Assembly: GCA_035048815.1 (NCBI GenBank)
Contig: JAUCBN010000028.1
Coordinates: 9,293,001-9,357,000 of the forward strand
Direction: 5' to 3'
Length of the DNA stretch: 64,000 nt
From: Abelmoschus esculentus
Lineage: Eukaryota; Streptophyta; Magnoliopsida; Malvales; Malvaceae
In this document: one piece after another, positions 59,895 to 64,000 of the stretch
How positions within the stretch are numbered: the first letter of the stretch is position 1
Layout: each line of letters opens with the position of its first letter
Made by a program: the position numbers and the translations under genes
Notes under the pieces: generated by a model
Told to the model about the DNA's origin: nothing
The model's database searches: none
Seen by the model: the letters and a program-made list of their open reading frames with translations, nothing else

Positions 59895-60507
59895 ATGAGC
59901 TCTTACTCTAAACATGATTATTGTTCACACTCATAAATAACATCCTCAATTCCATCAACTTCAATTACCATCCTATTGACAACTCCCAAGTCAGATTAGC
60001 AAAAGCCGTACCAGCTTTAGCAGACTAAAACACACCTGAAAGAACGATGCAACACCATAAACTAACCTTCCTGCCTAACCGAAGGCACACTCAAAGAAGA
60101 GGAAGAAACTAAGGAAGAAACTACTCTTCCCTAGAAGTCATTTCATCTTCAATCTTGACCATCAATGTTCATACCAACACTAGCTAGTGACTTACGTCTT
60201 AGAAGCATATTCCAAAAACTTTAAATATGCAATTTAGAACATAATATTCAAATAAAACAAACTTACATTCGGGCAAGATCCAAGGGAAAATTGAGAGCAT
60301 CTGAAAATATGTTGGCATTGGCAATGTGTAACCGATAACCCCAGTTTAACCATCATTATTCAAAGTACAATCATCATAAATAGATTTTCACATACCAACA
60401 ACATATCATGCTCAATCATACATATCATGATCAATCACACATTTAAACACATAACCTAGCAATCTTACACATACTTTAACCAACCAACTACACACTTTAC
60501 AAACCTG
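59895..60507 (-). other. D1 leader between primer site and repeat
   Basis: About 0.6 kb of A/C-rich (plus strand) sequence with no ORF or motif I recognise. In the element's sense this is 5' UTR where gag should follow. Confidence 0.5.
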
Positions 60508-60519
60508 GCTCTGATACCA
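60508..60519 (-). other. Primer binding site of D1 (initiator tRNA-Met)
   Basis: Minus strand TGGTATCAGAGC (continuing CAGG), five bases inside the LTR edge at 60525. This is the standard tRNA-Met complement of many plant LTR elements. Confidence 0.85.
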
Positions 60520-60524
60520 CCATA

Positions 60525-63500
60525 TGTAACCCCCTTAGCCCGGCCTAGATGGAACTGGCACTAATAGGTTACATGTGGAATATCAAACCAAACTCGCAAA
60601 GGTACGATTCGATAAACAATCCTAAAACCGTTATATTTTTTTCTTCTAGATGCATAATTATATTCCTATATGTCAAGGTCTCATACAAGACATTAACGAA
60701 GATAGTCCGATCATAAACAAACATCCGATTAAACACTTAAGTAAGTTAAGGACTAAAACGTAAAACTTTTAAATTCTAATAACAAAGTATAAATTCTTTT
60801 CATCAAAGTTCAATTAAACACACAAGTATCCCTCACGGTAAATTTCGAGTCAAACAGATCATTCTAACATCATCAATTGTATGTTTCTCCAATTTAGGGA
60901 CCAAAATGTAAATCTTTCAAATTATAAGGACTTCTTCTAAATTGAGTTAACCGTCTTGAAATTAAATAAACTTTATGCATCCGTGTGAATTTTCAACTCA
61001 AAATAACATCTGTAGATCCCCCAATTGCAGAAAGAAAGATATTCAGGACTAAAATGCAATTTCCAGCAACTATCAATTTCTAGCAACCAATGGTTTCGAA
61101 ACCTTTCATAAAGGTTTCGAAACTTTTTGTAAAAGGTTTCGAAACTTCCTTGAAGGTTTCGAAACTTTTCGCGTCTAGTAACTTTCCAAAATTAAAATTG
61201 CCCGCAAGGTTTCGAAACGTTCCTGAAGGTTTCAAAACTGTTTGGCAAAGGTTTTGAAACCTTCCTTAAGGTTTTGAAACTTTAGGTCTAGAACCTAAAA
61301 ATTCTATCACACTAAGTGAACATCTTTGGCTCAAACACAACCGTCAATCACTACCACTAAATGCATAAATCCTAGACATAATAAACAACTTATAACTCAT
61401 GATTAACAATGTTACGGACATCAATCAAACTATAGGCATGCTTCCTAGAAGATGATTAAAAACATAACAATCATGCAAGTACATGCTTCAACAATCCAAA
61501 CAATACCATAGTCCAACAATTAACAATCAAGCAACAAAGGTCTTATTTCAACATAAACCAAAGTCTAAGTTCACACTCCTCACATTGGTTGGGTTTACAC
61601 ATTGCCATGCCCCAACTTATTTGTCAAAACATACCGAATTTAGAGTAACCTTTCCCCTTGGTTTCCTTGCTCCGAATATAGTCCTGAGTGCCTTTATTTT
61701 TCTGCAAAGATGAAAAGAGAGCCTAAGCAAACATGCTTAGTGAGGAAGCTCTACACAAGATCATCAATGTATCTATTTAAAACCATAATGAAACCATAGT
61801 TCAATCATGATAAGTAAATCAATTAAGTTCATACATGATTAGGGACCACAAATGTAGGAAAGCTATTATGCATTACTATAACCACAATCAATCCATCGGA
61901 TAACAAATAAACATGCTTAACACACTCATCATGCAAACCAGAACAAACGAGGTAATCTTAACTAATCGATCTTACGTACTAGCAATTGTGATTTTAATTG
62001 CAAAGTGTGTAACATTAAGTAATTCATCCATCTTAAATCATGCAAAGTATATTCGGATTAAAACATGAATCAAAGTATCACAACGTCACCAAAAATACTC
62101 ATAAACATATTGTATATGTTACTAAGTTAAATCCTATGCCTCATGCTTTCAAAACTCTCAATTTGCTTATTTTAAGCGAGGTGTTTCGAAACAGCCCTTG
62201 GGGTGTTTCGGAACACTTCACCTGTTTCGATACTGGCCAAAAAGTGTATGGGAACAGGAAATTCCAGTAGCATATTGGTACCGAACCCTGGCTCGATACC
62301 AGCACGTCCAGTGGCATAATGGTATCGATACAGCCACAGGGTGTATCGATACCCCATGTGTTCGAGACTGGGTTGGGACATTTCAAGCTCGTTTAAGCCA
62401 CCCAAACACAAACGTTAACAACCCGAAACTATATGCAACATTCCTAGGCATATTCATCAACATAAACAAACCTTAAACCAAATGTAAAGATAACACGAAA
62501 CCTATAGGCATGCTTCCTAAGATTGAATAGTAACATCTATCTTTCTAACCCATGCTTCTCAATTCAAACACATCCAAAGTTCATCAAGTATCATTCAATT
62601 GATAATGGTCTTATTACATCATGAAACAAAGCCTAAATCCTCACTTCTCTCATAAATTGTGCTACACATTGCCTTGCCCAACTTATTTGCCAAAGACATA
62701 CCAAAATTCAAGTGATCTTCCCCTTGGTCTCCTTGCCCCGAACGAAGCTCTGAGTGCCCTTATTTTTCTGCAATGATGAAAAGAGAGCTTAAGCAAACTT
62801 GCTTAGTGAGGTAGCTCTAAAAATAATCATCAATGCATCTATTTTAAAAATCATGAAGAAAACATAATGTGCAATACTTGTCAAATCATGCATGCCAAAA
62901 TTTTATATCCAACTTCATTAAAACATATGCATCCTTGAATTCTCATAACCTTATCAAACAATTTATAAATGATGCTCAAACCTCTCCTCGATTTCATGTA
63001 TGTATATTGGCTTTGAAGTGAACACTTAATGTGAACCTTGAGCTCACCGAATACACGGATCTATGAGACATTTGTCCCGTCAGGACGCAAAGTCCCCATT
63101 AACATGACACGAAGTCAACTTTGACATGACACTAAGTCACCTTTGACATGACACTAAGTCAACTTTAGCACTACCACGCACGATCAGATACATAGTCACC
63201 CTTTTTACGTGTAGACGGCTCTACCACGCACGGTTGGACACAAAGTCTCCCTTGTTACGTGTAGGCAATATTCTGTATTCTCTGTTTTGATTATAGTGCA
63301 CTTAAAACAATCCTAATGACGTCATTCGTATTCGAATCAAAAGTAGTATCACTAAACCAATATCATAATCAAATGTGCATGATAACTTGCTGCTCATAAT
63401 GCATGCATAACATGTTCAACAAATGAACCAAAAGCCATGCCCAAAGACACCATCATGTATAAGGCAAATAACCATGTTGTAATCCAAAACATTTCTCATA

Positions 63501-64000
63501 GTTTTCCATAATCATGGATGCTAAATAAGCTATGCATTTTCAGCAAGTATCTCTCATATATGCGTCAATTCAAAACATGCTCATGCACTTCCATAAATCC
63601 CAATGCGTTACCAATAAAATACCTTTGTAAAATGTAGCCGAAATTTACATCGATTTAACAAAACAAATACTTTACTTACTCTTGAAATATGGAAGGTTTT
63701 CACCCACTTCCATAGCCCCCAAAAACAGAACATACCAAACGCGATTCGCTTTAAATCCGAAAACCACTCACCGACAAGCGAAACGAGCTTTCGCCGCTCT
63801 CCGATGATCGCACCAACGCACCAGCACTCAAGCTTCTTCTTGTACCTCTTCTACAATATTAAAAACAGAGCATTCTCACATCATAACATGCTCAAACCAA
63901 CAGCCATATCCGATCACCATTAAACTACCAAAAACTTAGCCGAAAAGACCGAAAACTAAGCCGAAACGCATCCGAACAACATCAACCCAAAACCTAATGA
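60525..64000 (-). repeat. 5' LTR of D1, composite, runs off the window
   Basis: Plus-strand start TGTAACCCCCTTAGCC. 60655-61800 aligns with 51712-52815. From 61801 the sequence differs and then repeats an earlier part: the block with GGCATGCTTCCTA and TTTTTCTGCAAAGATGAAAA (61430-61790) recurs at 62500-62850, giving an internal duplication with a ~0.7 kb insert. 63000-64000 aligns with 53000-54000 and with reversed 26800-27900. The far end is outside the window. Confidence 0.75.
62175..62370. repeat. Cluster of GTTTCGAAAC / GTATCGATAC palindromes
   Basis: Within 200 bp: GTGTTTCGAAACA, GTGTTTCGGAACAC, TGTTTCGATACTGG, TTGGTACCGAACC, GGCTCGATACC, GGTATCGATACA and GTATCGATACC. It lies in the extra segment of the D1 5' LTR and mirrors the TTTCGAAA clusters elsewhere in LTR-D. 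Confidence 0.7.

Overview
This window is plant repeat DNA. I found no host gene, rRNA or tRNA gene. The evidence for an angiosperm is the set of nested LTR retrotransposons with plant-type primer sites (tRNA-Asp and initiator tRNA-Met), Athila-type gag/pol, a chromovirus integrase with chromodomain, and 3.2-3.5 kb LTRs. The species cannot be named from this sequence. Names A1-A3, B1-B3, C1, P1, D1 and LTR-E are mine.

Layout. 1-3766: internal part of an Athila-like element on the minus strand (A3). 3773-4864: 3' part of an A-type LTR (+). 4865-17578: element B1 (-), split by element A1 (+, 7437-15502). 17579-24959: a B-type LTR (-) split by a truncated A2 (-, 18804-23235), a duplicated LTR-B piece and a solo LTR-A (23511-24836, target duplication ATCTT). 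24960-31685: element B2 (-), split by a 3477-bp solo LTR of chromovirus type (25757-29233, target duplication CTCAA). 31689-39745 and 47898-48120: P1 (+), the only Athila-type copy with pol, split by LTR-E (34789-38027) and by full-length C1 (39746-47897, target duplication ACTTT). 48121-51711: B3 (-). 51712-64000: chromovirus D1 (-), with a 1.17-kb tetranucleotide repeat in its leader and a 5' LTR that runs off the window.

How the parts fit. A, B and C elements share one design: LTR, tRNA-Asp primer site, gag-protease, a ~0.5 kb spacer with a conserved TATATAA box, a ~510-codon ORF2 (resembling the 'putative plant transposon protein'/envelope-like family), a ~0.9 kb structured 3' UTR, polypurine tract, LTR. 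They have no reverse transcriptase, RNase H or integrase. P1 shares the B-type LTR start and the 3' UTR but has pol and no ORF2. The gag-pro ORFs of the pol-less copies end in nearly the same peptide as the C-terminus of P1 pol (GDAxTCxPxV, stop). This suggests a two-component system: a pol-bearing helper and a family that lost pol in frame and carries ORF2 behind its own promoter. All copies here are damaged, mostly by nonsense changes.

The strongest unexplained signals are the internal promoter, a series of 3' UTR hairpins with compensatory base changes, two hairpin-plus-polypurine modules per 3' UTR, a dispersed palindrome CTGCCGCGGCAG confined to the Athila-like copies, and clusters of TTTCGAAA palindromes in the chromovirus LTRs.
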